A DNA stretch of 64,000 bases from Lysobacter sp. KIS68-7 (GTDB lineage Bacteria > Pseudomonadota > Gammaproteobacteria > Xanthomonadales > Xanthomonadaceae), in contig NZ_CP089925.1 in the NCBI RefSeq assembly GCF_021284745.1, forward strand, positions 992,001 to 1,056,000. Reading direction: 5' to 3'. A model generated the notes under the pieces. The model did no database searches. It worked only from the letters and a program-made list of their open reading frames with translations, and was not told the DNA's origin. The translations under genes were made by a program, and so were the position numbers. Below are positions 7,733 through 16,635 of this stretch, one piece after another. Within the stretch, counting starts at the first letter, position 1. Every line of letters starts with the position of its first letter.

Positions 7733-8917
7733 ATGGCCTCCCATCCTGCACGCCGGGCGCACGCCGCGCCGGTCGATGAGAACACCCGCACGGCTGCTGC
7801 ACTCATGCGGTCGTTCGCCGAGCGCACCGGCCTTGTCGGCGCACTGCCGCCGCGCCGGTACCTGTGGACCGATGCGTTCGCGGTGTGCAACTTCATCGCG
7901 CTCGAGGAATACGAACTCGCCGAACGCTTGGTCGACCAGGTGCATGCCGTCCTCGGCCGCCATCGCGAAGACGATGCGCGCAAGGGATGGATCGGCGGCA
8001 TGGACGAAGAAACCGGCGAAGTGCATCCCACGCGCGGCGGCCTGCGCATCGGCAAGCCTTTGCCGGAACGCGACGCCGATGCAGGCGTGGATCCAGAGCT
8101 CGAATGGGACCGCGACGGGCAGTACTTCCATTACCTGACGAAGTGGATGCACGCGCTCGATCTCGTCGCGCGCCGCACCGGGCAGGCCGATGCCGGCCGC
8201 TGGGCGCGCGAACTCGCGCAAGCGGCGCATCGCGCCTTCACCTACACGCCGGTGCCGGGTGCGCCGCAACGCATGTACTGGAAGATGCGCATCGATCTGT
8301 CCGCGCCCCTCGTGCCTTCGATGGGCCAGCACGATCCGTTGGATGGCCTGATCACCTACCTGCAATTGCGCGCGCATCGCCCGCCGCAACGCGTGGGGCA
8401 TGGACCGGAACTGGATGGAGAACTGCGCGAGATGGCGGCGATCGTCGCGGGCACGAACCTGCTCACCGACGATCCGCTCGGCATTGGCGGACTGCTCACG
8501 GACGCTTATCGGCTCGCGCAATTGTTGCGCGTGCGGCCTGGCGACAACCCCTTGCTGGGCCTGGTCGTGGGCGCGGCGGCGAGCGGATTGACGCGCTATC
8601 TCGCGACGCAACCGTTCTCGCGGCCGACCTCCCAACGCCTGGCATTCCGCGAACTCGGGCTTGCGATCGGATTGCAGGCCACCACGCGCCTGTGGGCGGC
8701 GCTGGAACGCGATGCGGCTTCGCTCGACACGCAACCCGCGTTGCGCGCGGCATTGGATTCGCTCGTGGCGCAGGTGCCCATCGCGCGGACGATCACGGCG
8801 ACGTGGCTCGACGTCGAACAACAGGGCGGCGACAGTAGCTGGCGCGCGCACGAAGACATCAACGGCGTGATGCTCGCGACGGCCTTGGTGCCATCGGGTT
8901 TCCTGGAACTGACTTAA
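7733..8917 (+). CDS. conserved hypothetical protein, mostly helical
   Basis: A 394-residue soluble protein I cannot assign. It has no signal peptide or membrane helix and is rich in paired helices. The blocks RRYLWTDAFAVCNFIALEEYELAERLVDQV, DGQYFHYLTKWMHALDLVARRTG and SWRAHEDINGVMLAT resemble the alternating helices and aromatic/acidic patches of (alpha/alpha)6-barrel enzymes, such as N-acylglucosamine epimerase-like or glycosidase folds. That is a weak, structural impression. No ribosome site is evident before the chosen ATG. Its TAA overlaps the convergent rhomboid stop by 3-4 bp. Confidence 0.6.
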   Translation: MASHPARRAHAAPVDENTRTAAALMRSFAERTGLVGALPPRRYLWTDAFAVCNFIALEEYELAERLVDQVHAVLGRHREDDARKGWIGGMDEETGEVHPTRGGLRIGKPLPERDADAGVDPELEWDRDGQYFHYLTKWMHALDLVARRTGQADAGRWARELAQAAHRAFTYTPVPGAPQRMYWKMRIDLSAPLVPSMGQHDPLDGLITYLQLRAHRPPQRVGHGPELDGELREMAAIVAGTNLLTDDPLGIGGLLTDAYRLAQLLRVRPGDNPLLGLVVGAAASGLTRYLATQPFSRPTSQRLAFRELGLAIGLQATTRLWAALERDAASLDTQPALRAALDSLVAQVPIARTITATWLDVEQQGGDSSWRAHEDINGVMLATALVPSGFLELT

Positions 8918-9582
8918 CCCGCGTCGGTGTCTTCCGTCGTTTCGTCCTCGAATTCCCAGCTGTAGCGGTGCCGCGGTCCCATAGGATCCGCGTTGCGGAA
9001 CAGCCAGGCCGACACGATGCCCGCGATGGCGCCGCCCAGGTGCGATTGCCACGACACCGTCGGATCGTGCGGCAGCACCGTCACCAGCAAGCCGCCCGAG
9101 AACGTCAGCGCGACCATGGCCGCCGCGATCGAAGGCCGGTCGCGCCGCAACAGGCCGAGCACGACGACCAGGTACGCCAGCCCCTGCAACACGCCGCTCG
9201 CGCCGAGATGATGCGAGCCCGGCGAACCGAGCCACCACGCGGCGAGCCCGGAGCCGAGCCACGCGAGCGGGATCGTGCGCAAGGTCGCCCGCGGATACAC
9301 GCTGCCGGCGAGCGTGCCCAGCAACAGCAGGGCGAGCACGTTGGAGAGCAGGTGGTCCATGGACCCGTGCAACAGCGGCGCCGTCAGCACGCCGAGCAGG
9401 CCCGACCACGCGCCGGGGATGACCGACCAGGCGCCGACGTCGAAGGTGTCCTGCGCCGAATACACGAGGGTGAGCAGCACCGCGGCCCCCGCGCTCAGGA
9501 GCGCGGCGCGCTTCACGCGACGGCGGTCATGGGCCCGCTGGGCGCGGGGATCGGCGGGCATCGCGTGGGTGGGCAGGTCCAT
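8914..9582 (-). CDS. rhomboid-family intramembrane serine protease
   Basis: A 222-residue membrane protein with six or so helices. The catalytic dyad is Ser129 in GASGVLQG and His181 in SWQSHLGGA. The oxyanion helper HLLSN (His77, Asn81) in the second helix is also present, so the protein should be active. Rhomboids cleave membrane helices of substrate proteins within the bilayer. The size and lack of extra domains fit the rhombosortase-like/GlpG group, but no GlyGly-CTERM substrate was seen here. The C-terminus is a short acidic cytosolic tail. Confidence 0.88.
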   Translation of the reverse strand: MDLPTHAMPADPRAQRAHDRRRVKRAALLSAGAAVLLTLVYSAQDTFDVGAWSVIPGAWSGLLGVLTAPLLHGSMDHLLSNVLALLLLGTLAGSVYPRATLRTIPLAWLGSGLAAWWLGSPGSHHLGASGVLQGLAYLVVVLGLLRRDRPSIAAAMVALTFSGGLLVTVLPHDPTVSWQSHLGGAIAGIVSAWLFRNADPMGPRHRYSWEFEDETTEDTDAG

Positions 9583-9643
9583 GGAACCGGTGATGGCGGT
9601 GCGGCCTCACGGTTGCAAGGGCCGCACCGCGTAAAATCGCCGG

Positions 9644-10816
9644 ATGGACGCCCTCGCACTCCCCACCGTCCGCCTGCGCAACGCCTGGCGGTCCTCGCAT
9701 CCCTGGATTTTCCAGAAGCTCGTCGAAAAACCCCCGACCAAGCCCAAGCCCGGCAGTCTCGTCGATGTCTTCGGCGTGGAAGGCGACTGGGTCGGCCGCG
9801 GCTTCTACAACGGGCACTCGCGCATCGCCATCCGCCTGCTCGAGGCCGACCAGGACATCGCCGTCGACGCCGACTGGTTCGCCCGCAAGATCGCCGAGGC
9901 CGTGCGCCTGCGTCGCGACATCCTGCAGCTCGACAAGGTGAGCGACGCCTGGCGCGTCGTTCATTCGGAAGGCGACGGCCTGAGCGGACTCGTCGTCGAT
10001 CGCTATGCGGACCTGCTGGTCGTCGAATTCTTCAGCGCAGGCATGTTCCGCCACCGCGAGTGGATCTACGACGCGTTGCGCGCGCAGTTCCCCGGCTGCC
10101 GCTTCCATGCCTTCGCCGATGAACACGTGCAGAAGCAGGAGTCCTTCGACTTCCGCGGCTCCGAGCCTGCGGCGCCGGCGACGATCACCGAGCACGGCAT
10201 CCGTTTCCGCGCCGATCCCGCGGGCGCGCACAAGACCGGCTTCTTCGCCGACCAGCGCGACAACCGCGAGTGGCTGTCGCACCTGTGCACCGGCAAACGC
10301 GTGCTCGACCTGTGCTGCAACACCGGCGGCTTCGCGGTGTACGCCTCGGCGCGCGGAGCGACCGAAGTGGTGGGCATCGACATCGACAACGACGTCATCG
10401 AGATCGCCAAGGCCAACGCCCGCCTCAACAACGTGCGCCCGCGCTTCGTGCAGGCCGACATTTTCCCGTGGCTGCGCGATGCGGGGAACAACGGCGAGCA
10501 GTTCGACGTGGTCATCCTCGATCCCGCCAAGATGACGCGCGACCGCGAGCAGGTGATCCCCGCGCTCAAGAAGTACCTGGACATGAACAAGCTGGCGCTG
10601 GGCGTGGTGAAGCCGGGCGGCTTGTTCGCGACTTTCTCGTGCACGGGCCTGGTGAGCGAGGAACAGTTCCTCGACATGCTGCGCCGCGCCGCGTTCTACG
10701 CCGGCCGCACCGTGCAGGTGCTGAAGGTCTCCGGCGCGGGCGCCGACCATCCGTTCCTCGCCCAGGTCCAGGAATCGCGGTACCTGAAGGCAGCGTTCTG
10801 CCGCGTGCTGGATTGA
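9644..10816 (+). CDS. rlmI: 23S rRNA (cytosine-C5)-methyltransferase, RlmI family
   Basis: A 390-residue protein with an N-terminal PUA-like RNA-binding domain (residues about 1-75, opening LPTVRLRNAWRSSHPWIFQK), a linker domain, and a C-terminal Rossmann methyltransferase. The SAM site is VLDLCCNTGGFAVYA; the motif IV region reads VVILDPAKM, and a catalytic-cysteine region reads FSCTGLVSEE. RlmI makes m5C1962 in 23S rRNA. The family has several close relatives with different targets, so the exact target base is inferred. It starts 60 bp from the divergent rhomboid gene. Confidence 0.85.
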   Translation: MDALALPTVRLRNAWRSSHPWIFQKLVEKPPTKPKPGSLVDVFGVEGDWVGRGFYNGHSRIAIRLLEADQDIAVDADWFARKIAEAVRLRRDILQLDKVSDAWRVVHSEGDGLSGLVVDRYADLLVVEFFSAGMFRHREWIYDALRAQFPGCRFHAFADEHVQKQESFDFRGSEPAAPATITEHGIRFRADPAGAHKTGFFADQRDNREWLSHLCTGKRVLDLCCNTGGFAVYASARGATEVVGIDIDNDVIEIAKANARLNNVRPRFVQADIFPWLRDAGNNGEQFDVVILDPAKMTRDREQVIPALKKYLDMNKLALGVVKPGGLFATFSCTGLVSEEQFLDMLRRAAFYAGRTVQVLKVSGAGADHPFLAQVQESRYLKAAFCRVLD

Positions 10817-10904
10817 AGCAACCCGCATCGCGATCGGCGGCGGTCGCAGGCATTGAGATGCGCGCAGCGCATACACTGCCCACGCCAGAGGGAGGACCGC
10901 CGCC

Positions 10905-12278
10905 ATGACCATGACGCTCATCGTCGCCTGTGTGTTCGCACTGGCGCTGGGGCTCGCCGTCGGCGCCCTGCTGATCAAGCCGAAGCCGGCCACAGGGGAC
11001 GACACCGCCCGGATCGACGCCCAGATGCGCACCGCCGCCCTGGAAGGCGAATTGCAGGCCCGCGCGGGCGAACGCGAAGAACTGCGCGCGGAGATCGCCC
11101 GCTTGCGCGAACGCGCCCGCGACGATGCCACCGCCATCGAACGCGCACGCGCCGAAGCCGAGCAGGCCCAGCGCGCGCGCGCCGAGACCGAAGCCTTCGT
11201 GCGCAACGCCCAGAACGAGTTGTCGGCCAAGTTCACCGAGCTCGCCGGCAAGGCCTTCCACGAGCGTGGCCAGCAGTTCGAACAGAACGTGCGCGTGGCC
11301 ACCGGCCAGTCGAAGGCGGACATCGAGCTGATGCTCAAGCCCTTCGCCGACCAGCTTGGCGCCTTCCGCCAGCGCATCGACACGGTGTACGGCGAGGAAT
11401 CCAAGGAGCGCGCCTCGTTGTTCGGCGCCGTGCAGGAACTCAAGACGCTCAACCAGGACATGGCCACGCAGGCTTCGGCCCTGGCGCGCGCGCTGAAGGG
11501 CAACGCGAAGGTGCGCGGCGACTGGGGCGAGCTGATGCTCGAGAGCGTGCTGCGCAGCTCGGGCCTGGAAGAAGGCGCGCATTACGAGCGCCAGCACTCC
11601 AGCACCGACGACGAAGGCCGCCGCCTGCGCCCCGACATCGTGATCCGCCTGCCGGGCGATCGCTGCGTCGTCGTCGACAGCAAGGTCAATCTCGTCGCGT
11701 GGGAAGAAGCGATGAATGCGGAGACGCCGGAAGCGCAGCAGGAAGCGCTGCGCCGGCACGCGGTCGGCCTGCGCCAGCACGTGCGCGACCTCGCCGACCG
11801 CAACTATCCGAAGGCGCTGGGCGATTCCGCATTGGATGTCACCGTGGCTTTCGTGCCGATCGAAGGCGCGCTGTCGGCCGCGCTCGGCTTCGACGGCGAG
11901 CTGCAGTCCGAAGCCTTCGGCAAGGGTGTCGTCTTCGCTTCGCCCAATACGCTGATGGCCGTCCTGCGCGTGGTCGAGCGCCTGTGGACGAAGGAAAAGT
12001 TGCAGAAGCAGGCGCTGGAAATCAGCAAGACCGGCGGCCTGCTGCTGGATTCGGTGATCAACTTCCTTGCCGACTTCGCCTCCGTCGGCACCGGCCTGGA
12101 GGACGCGGCGAAGGCGTACCGATCCGCGCGCGATCGCCTGGAGGATTCCACGCAGGCGGTCATCCCGCGTGCGCGGCGCCTGGTCGAACTCGGCGTGAAG
12201 GGGAAGAAGAAGCTGCCGACCGAACTGCTGCCGGACGAGATCGACCTGGATCCCGAAACGCTCTCCGACGAGCGCTGA
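10905..12278 (+). CDS. rmuC: DNA recombination protein RmuC
   Basis: A 457-residue protein. One N-terminal membrane helix (residues 3-23) is followed by a long coiled coil rich in Ala, Glu and Arg (about 40-120). The RmuC domain then carries the family blocks KVRGDWGELMLESVLRSSGL, RPDIVIRLPG and VVDSKVNLVAWEEA, a restriction-endonuclease-like core. RmuC limits inversions at short inverted repeats. A GGAGG ribosome site lies 9 nt before the ATG. The stop directly abuts the convergent mlaA stop with no base between them. Confidence 0.92.
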   Translation: MTMTLIVACVFALALGLAVGALLIKPKPATGDDTARIDAQMRTAALEGELQARAGEREELRAEIARLRERARDDATAIERARAEAEQAQRARAETEAFVRNAQNELSAKFTELAGKAFHERGQQFEQNVRVATGQSKADIELMLKPFADQLGAFRQRIDTVYGEESKERASLFGAVQELKTLNQDMATQASALARALKGNAKVRGDWGELMLESVLRSSGLEEGAHYERQHSSTDDEGRRLRPDIVIRLPGDRCVVVDSKVNLVAWEEAMNAETPEAQQEALRRHAVGLRQHVRDLADRNYPKALGDSALDVTVAFVPIEGALSAALGFDGELQSEAFGKGVVFASPNTLMAVLRVVERLWTKEKLQKQALEISKTGGLLLDSVINFLADFASVGTGLEDAAKAYRSARDRLEDSTQAVIPRARRLVELGVKGKKKLPTELLPDEIDLDPETLSDER

Positions 12279-13379
12279 TCAGCGCCCGCCGTCCATCGGC
12301 GTGATCGGGATCGCGTCGACCGGCACGTCCGGATTGGAGTCGTCGCGCAGGTAATCCGGCAGCGACGAGTCGTCCTGCGTCGTGCGGTCGCCCCAGATCT
12401 GGTAATTGCGGCGCTGCAGCCACGCATCGCGCACCAAGGTGTAATCGTCGGTGGCGCCTTCGCGCATCGCATCCACGGACATCAGCTGCGTGCGCACGTC
12501 CACGAGGTTCAGGCCCTGGAGGAACCAACGCACCGTGTCGTTATCGACCTGGCGCGTCAGGCCGAACGGCGCATCGCTGGCCATGCCGAACATGTCGCGC
12601 ACCGTACGAGGCCCGAACAGCGGCAGCTCGACGTAGCGCGAACGCTTCCATCCCCACACGCCAAGCGTCTGCCCGAAGTCTTCGGTGTTGTGCGGGATCT
12701 TCGCTTCGGTCGCCGGATCGAACAGGCCGCCGATGCCGAGCGTCGTGTTGATCGTGAAGCGCCCGAGCGCCTGCGCCGCTTCCTTCGGCTTGCCCTGCAG
12801 CAGCGAGTTGATCATCGTCAGCGGCTGCGACAGGTTGGAAAAGAAGTTGCTCACGCCCAGGCGCACGGGACGCGGCAGCACCGCCATGTAGAACTTCGCC
12901 AAGGGCTTGGCGATGTGGCGGTCGACGCCGTTGTTGAACGCATGCATCTTGCGGTTGAACGGCTCCCACGGGTCGAACGCTTCGAACTGGGCCGCTGGCG
13001 CGGGCAGCCCGTCGTCGGCCGAGGACGTCGCATCGGTGCCATAGAGCGCGTCGTAATCGGATTCGGCCGTGGTCGGCACACCGCCTTCAGCAGGCATCGC
13101 GACGCTGGCACCGGACGGCAGTGCCACGCTCGAAGCGACAGGCACCTGGATGGTGCCGGCGACGGGCATGTCGACGCTGGTGGCAGCCGGCGGCGCGATG
13201 CTCGTTGCGCTCGGCAGCGACACGCTCGTCGCGGCAGGCACCGACGCCGTCACCGGCGCGGGCAGGGAAAGCGGCGACGCGATGTCCTGCGCCAGCGCCG
13301 CATGCGCGCACAGGGCGAGGGAACCGACGATCAGCGCACGCGGAAAGGGCGCGCGAACAAGTACGGAGGGGCGATCCAT
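12279..13379 (-). CDS. mlaA: phospholipid-binding protein MlaA (VacJ) with octapeptide-repeat N-terminus
   Basis: A 366-residue protein whose C-terminal two thirds is MlaA: EPFNRKMHAFNNGVDRH, FSNLSQPLTMINSLLQG, and GRFTINTTLGIGGLFDPA. MlaA removes phospholipids from the outer leaflet of the outer membrane and hands them to MlaC. Between the signal peptide (ending about AHAALA at residue 30) and the domain lies a Pro/Ala/Ser/Thr/Val spacer with an exact eight-residue period. Classical MlaA is a lipoprotein, but here the residues before Cys24 (LAL) do not form a good lipobox, so ordinary signal peptidase cleavage is more likely. Last gene of the mla operon. Confidence 0.92.
   Translation of the reverse strand: MDRPSVLVRAPFPRALIVGSLALCAHAALAQDIASPLSLPAPVTASVPAATSVSLPSATSIAPPAATSVDMPVAGTIQVPVASSVALPSGASVAMPAEGGVPTTAESDYDALYGTDATSSADDGLPAPAAQFEAFDPWEPFNRKMHAFNNGVDRHIAKPLAKFYMAVLPRPVRLGVSNFFSNLSQPLTMINSLLQGKPKEAAQALGRFTINTTLGIGGLFDPATEAKIPHNTEDFGQTLGVWGWKRSRYVELPLFGPRTVRDMFGMASDAPFGLTRQVDNDTVRWFLQGLNLVDVRTQLMSVDAMREGATDDYTLVRDAWLQRRNYQIWGDRTTQDDSSLPDYLRDDSNPDVPVDAIPITPMDGGR
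13095..13262 (-). repeat. 24-bp/8-residue tandem repeat region inside mlaA
   Basis: Prolines fall at residues 40, 48, 56, 64, 72, 80, 88 and 96 of MlaA, giving seven octapeptide units of the kind P-A-A-T-S-V-x-x. The units are diverged at DNA level, so this is an old repeat kept in frame rather than a recent slippage product. Confidence 0.8.
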
Positions 13380-13410
13380 GCCGACGATTGTAAAGGGGTG
13401 GGCGCCGCGT

Positions 13411-13710
13411 TCAGGCGGCGGCGAAGGCGAGCGCCGCATCCAGCCGATACGCACTGCGCAGTTCGGCCAGGCCCCGCGGTGCACCGGCCACGGTGATCCC
13501 GCCGCCGGCGCGCGAGGCAAGTTCGGCCAGCAGCGCGAGCCCGGCGCTGTCCACCGACGGTACGGCGTCCAGCGAGAACCGGCGAACGCCGGCCACCTGT
13601 GCCAGCGCACGTGGCCAGAGGGACGCAACGGCATCGCGGGACAACACGCCGGAGAACACGAGCGTGTCCCCATCGCGCGTCACGCCGGCCGGGGCGTCAT
13701 TGGGCCGCAT
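13411..13710 (-). CDS. mlaB: STAS-domain protein MlaB
   Basis: A 99-residue STAS protein: an opening beta-strand (DTLVFSGVL), a strand with the SVDSAGLALLAELA helix start that is the key STAS block, then ITVAGAPRGLAELRSAYRL. MlaB binds the MlaF ATPase and stabilises the MlaFEDB complex. I chose the ATG 14 bp inside the end of mlaC because upstream residues are shadow sequence of mlaC. It lies 31 bp before mlaA in the same operon, the expected order. Confidence 0.87.
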   Translation of the reverse strand: MRPNDAPAGVTRDGDTLVFSGVLSRDAVASLWPRALAQVAGVRRFSLDAVPSVDSAGLALLAELASRAGGGITVAGAPRGLAELRSAYRLDAALAFAAA

Positions 13711-14401
13711 CGGCCTGCATCTTGCCGGCACGCAGGTCGGCGGCGACCTGCTTGATCGACTTGTTGTTCAACGGCGCATCGAACTGGTTGCGGAAGGTCT
13801 GCACGAAGGACACGCCTTCGACCATCACGTCGAACACCTGCCAGTTCGCACCGGTCTTGCGCATCAGGTAGTCGACCGGCGTGGTCTGGCCGCCCGCGCG
13901 CAGATACTCGCTGGACACCTTGACGATCGCGCCGCCGCGCAGCGGTGTTTCCGACTTCACGCGCACCTTCAGGCCGGTGTCGAAGCTCAGGAGCGCCGAG
14001 CCGTAACGGGACATCAGGCTGTCGGCCAGCGCGTCGGCGAACAGCTTCACGTCGGCATCCGACGCGCCGCGGCCGTGACGGCCGAGCACGAGGCGCGCCG
14101 CGTAGTCGCGGTCGAACATCGTGTTGAATTCGGTGGAGATGAACTTGTCGAGCGCGGCGGGGTTCGACTTGAACTCGCTGCGGCGCTTTTCGAGCGTGGC
14201 CACGATGCGGTTGCTGTTGGCCAGCACGAGCTGGCTCGGCGTGCCCTGCGTGGTGGCGGCGGCGGCCGGTGCGGCAGCCGGCGTGGCGGCCTGCGCATGC
14301 ACGAGCGCCGGCGCCGTTGCGGCGACGAACGCAGCGACGGTGAGGGCCTGGTAGGTCAGCCCGCGCAGGGACACGCGAGTGGCGGATTGCGAACGCTTCA
14401 T
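13697..14401 (-). CDS. mlaC: periplasmic phospholipid shuttle MlaC
   Basis: A 234-residue secreted protein. The signal peptide ends near residue 36 (ALVHAQA) and is followed by an Ala/Pro-rich linker. The MlaC/Ttg2 domain then contains KFISTEFNTMFDRDYAARLVLG, LADSLMSRYGSALLSF and the C-terminal WQVFDVMVEGVSFVQTFRNQF block. It carries phospholipid between MlaA at the outer membrane and MlaD at the inner membrane. The ATG overlaps the mlaD TGA (ATGA). Confidence 0.92.
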   Translation of the reverse strand: MKRSQSATRVSLRGLTYQALTVAAFVAATAPALVHAQAATPAAAPAAAATTQGTPSQLVLANSNRIVATLEKRRSEFKSNPAALDKFISTEFNTMFDRDYAARLVLGRHGRGASDADVKLFADALADSLMSRYGSALLSFDTGLKVRVKSETPLRGGAIVKVSSEYLRAGGQTTPVDYLMRKTGANWQVFDVMVEGVSFVQTFRNQFDAPLNNKSIKQVAADLRAGKMQADAAQ

Positions 14402-14916
14402 TTGGACTGCTCCGTGGGGGCGTCGGAGGGAGTGGACGTGGTGGACGCGGCGGCCGGCTTCTCGCCGCCGCCCGCGAACATGTATTTGCCGACCAGTTGC
14501 ATGAGGTCGACGGCCGACTGCGTCAAGGCGATCTCGTCGCCGGTCTTCAGGGTTTCGACATCGCCGCCCGGCGAGAGGCCGACGTAGCTTTCGCCGAGCA
14601 GGCCGGCCGTGAACACACCGGCCGAGGTGTCGGCGGGCAGGTCCTTGTAACGGTCGTCGATCGACAGCGTCACGATGGAGTCGAACTTCACCGGATCCAG
14701 GCTGATGTCCGAGACCTGGCCGACCACGACGCCGCCGATCTTCACCGGCGCCGAGGTGCGCAGCTGGCCGATGGAGGAGAAGCGCGCCTTGAGCGGATAC
14801 GTGTGGCCGCCGAAGCCCCACTTGTTGTTGGTGGAGGCCAGCGCCAGGACCAGCAGGCTCGCCAGGGCGAGCAGCAGGAACGCGCCGACCGCGAATTCGA
14901 GACGGGGACCGCGCAT
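14398..14916 (-). CDS. mlaD: MCE-domain protein MlaD
   Basis: A 172-residue protein with one N-terminal membrane helix (about residues 8-27) and an MCE domain (TYPLKARFSSIGQLRTSAPVKIGGVVVGQV, then GLLGESYVGLSPGG). It ends in a Pro/Ser/Thr tail. MlaD forms the hexameric periplasmic ring through which lipid passes to MlaE. Two ATGs are possible, six bases apart. The AGGAG site is 9 nt from this one but only 3 nt from the upstream one at 14922, which would overlap the mlaE stop as TGATG. Confidence 0.9.
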   Translation of the reverse strand: MRGPRLEFAVGAFLLLALASLLVLALASTNNKWGFGGHTYPLKARFSSIGQLRTSAPVKIGGVVVGQVSDISLDPVKFDSIVTLSIDDRYKDLPADTSAGVFTAGLLGESYVGLSPGGDVETLKTGDEIALTQSAVDLMQLVGKYMFAGGGEKPAAASTTSTPSDAPTEQSK

Positions 14917-14921
14917 GGCCA

Positions 14922-15674
14922 TCAGCTCCTGAACAACAAGGCGGAAAGGACGAAATTGAACATCAGCACCAGCAGCGAGGCATTGACGACCGCGCGGGTG
15001 GTGGCGACCGAGGTGCCCTCGATCGTCGGTTCGGCGTGGAAACCGACGTAGGCGGCGACCAGCGCGGACGTCGCGCCGAAGATCGCAGCCTTGATGAAGG
15101 CGACGAGGAAATCGTCGTGGAAATCGACGCTGTCCTTCATCGTCTGCCAGAACGTGCCGCCGTCGATGCCGATCACGTGCACGGCTTCGAAGTAGCCGGC
15201 GGTGACCGCCAGGCTGATGAAGAACGCGGTCAGCAGCGGCACGCACAGTACCGCGGCCCAGAAGCGCGGCGCGACGGTCTTGGCCACCGGATCGATCGCC
15301 ATCAGGCCGAGCGCGGTGATCTGGTCGGTCGCGCGCATCAGGCCGAGTTCGGCCGCGATCGACGAACCGGCGCGCCCGACGAACAGCAGCGCCGTGAGCA
15401 CCGGCCCGAGTTCGCGATACAGGCCCAGGCCGAGCAACGCGCTCACCTGGCCCGTCGCACCGTAGGTTTCCAGCGCGCGATAGCCGAGCAACGTGACCGA
15501 CAGGCCCACGAATGCACCGCCCGCGGCCACGATCGGCAGCGAACGCGCACCGATCTTGTAGATCTCGCGGGTGAGCTCTGCGAAAAAATCACGGGTCGGC
15601 TTCGACGCGCGCAGCACCGACAGGGCGAACAGGCCGGCGGCGCCGAGCGACCGGGTGGCGGCAACGAAGGGCAT
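14922..15674 (-). CDS. mlaE: phospholipid ABC transporter permease MlaE
   Basis: A 250-residue membrane protein with the MlaE/permease pattern: an amphipathic start (FFAELTREIYKIGARSLPIV), GLGLYRELGPVLTALLFVGRAGSSIAAELG, and the LGLMAIDPVAKTVAPRFWA loop that contacts the ATPase. About five membrane helices. It is the transmembrane part of the inner-membrane MlaFEDB complex. Its ATG overlaps the mlaF stop by one base (TGATG), showing coupling. Confidence 0.94.
   Translation of the reverse strand: MPFVAATRSLGAAGLFALSVLRASKPTRDFFAELTREIYKIGARSLPIVAAGGAFVGLSVTLLGYRALETYGATGQVSALLGLGLYRELGPVLTALLFVGRAGSSIAAELGLMRATDQITALGLMAIDPVAKTVAPRFWAAVLCVPLLTAFFISLAVTAGYFEAVHVIGIDGGTFWQTMKDSVDFHDDFLVAFIKAAIFGATSALVAAYVGFHAEPTIEGTSVATTRAVVNASLLVLMFNFVLSALLFRS
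14926..14930 (-). promoter_or_regulatory. ribosome-binding site deciding the mlaD start
   Basis: AGGAG on the minus strand, lying inside the end of mlaE. Its 9-nt distance to the second ATG (14916), against 3 nt to the first, is why the shorter MlaD is preferred here. Confidence 0.55.
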
Positions 15675-16498
15675 CAGGCAGCCTCCGGCGCGCGCGCCGC
15701 AGTATCGAAGGCGATGGGACCGTCGGGCTGGCCATCGAGGAACTGGCGCACGAGCGGGTCGCGCGATTCCGCCAGCGCATCCGGCGTGCCCGAGAACACG
15801 ATGCGGCCGTTCGCGATCACGATCGCGTGGTCGGCCACCGGCATGGTTTCGTGCACGTGGTGGGTGACCACGATGCTGGTCAGGCCGAGCGTGTCGTTCA
15901 AACGGCGCACCAGGCTCATGACCACGCCGCTCGCGATGGGATCCAGGCCCGTCAGCGGTTCGTCGTAGATCATCAGCGGCGGATCGAGCGCCAGCGCGCG
16001 GGCGAGCGCGACGCGGCGCGCCATGCCGCCGGACAGCTCGCGCGGGAACAGGTCCGCGGCGGCGCGCAGGCCCACCGCGTGCAATTTCATTTCGACCAGG
16101 CGGCGAATCACCGGATCGGGCAGGTTCGTGTGCGCGCGCAGAGGCAGCGCGACGTTCTCGGCCGCGGTGAGGTCCGTCAGCAGGCCGTTGCCCTGCAACA
16201 GGACGCCGATGCGCTTGCGCATCTCGAGGAGCGCCCGTTGGGAGCGCGGGACCGCCGCGCCGAACACTTCGACCCGGCCGGCGGCGGGAACGAGTTCGCC
16301 GGTCAGCGCCGCCAGCAGCGTCGACTTGCCGCTGCCCGAGGGACCCAGCACGGCCGTGACGCTGCCGCGCGGCACTTCGAGCGCGACATCGCGCAGCACG
16401 GTGCGGCCGCCGCGGTCGAGGCGGAGGTCGGTGATGCGGACGGCGGGAGAGTCGGGCGACGCGGACACGCGGGGCTCGGATCCTGGATGCGTATTCAA
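15674..16498 (-). CDS. mlaF: phospholipid ABC transporter ATPase MlaF
   Basis: A 274-residue ABC ATPase. Walker A is GPSGSGKST (residues 52-60), the signature LSGGMARRVALARAL, Walker B LMIYDEPLTGLD, and the switch His is in VVTHHVHE. MARR in the signature is typical of MlaF. It powers lipid movement through MlaE. The only in-frame start giving the family length is a TTG, and no strong ribosome site precedes it, so the N-terminus is uncertain by up to about 20 residues. First gene of the operon, divergent from recC. Confidence 0.92.
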   Translation of the reverse strand: MNTHPGSEPRVSASPDSPAVRITDLRLDRGGRTVLRDVALEVPRGSVTAVLGPSGSGKSTLLAALTGELVPAAGRVEVFGAAVPRSQRALLEMRKRIGVLLQGNGLLTDLTAAENVALPLRAHTNLPDPVIRRLVEMKLHAVGLRAAADLFPRELSGGMARRVALARALALDPPLMIYDEPLTGLDPIASGVVMSLVRRLNDTLGLTSIVVTHHVHETMPVADHAIVIANGRIVFSGTPDALAESRDPLVRQFLDGQPDGPIAFDTAARAPEAA

Positions 16499-16635
16499 GA
16501 AAATGCGGCGCAGCTTGGCCAGCGGGCGCTGAATGCCAGCCTAGCGCGGTCGCGCATTCTCTCAGGTTCGCGATGCGCAGCGGCGATTCCCGGCCCGGTC
16601 TTAGCGGATGCGACCGCGTCCGGCATCATGCCCGG

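Noticed and set aside
8914-8917. Overlapping convergent stops as a possible frameshifted fusion
   Set aside because: The two genes are on opposite strands with complete, independent family features; the 3-4-bp overlap is only tight packing, also seen at kdpE/ung.
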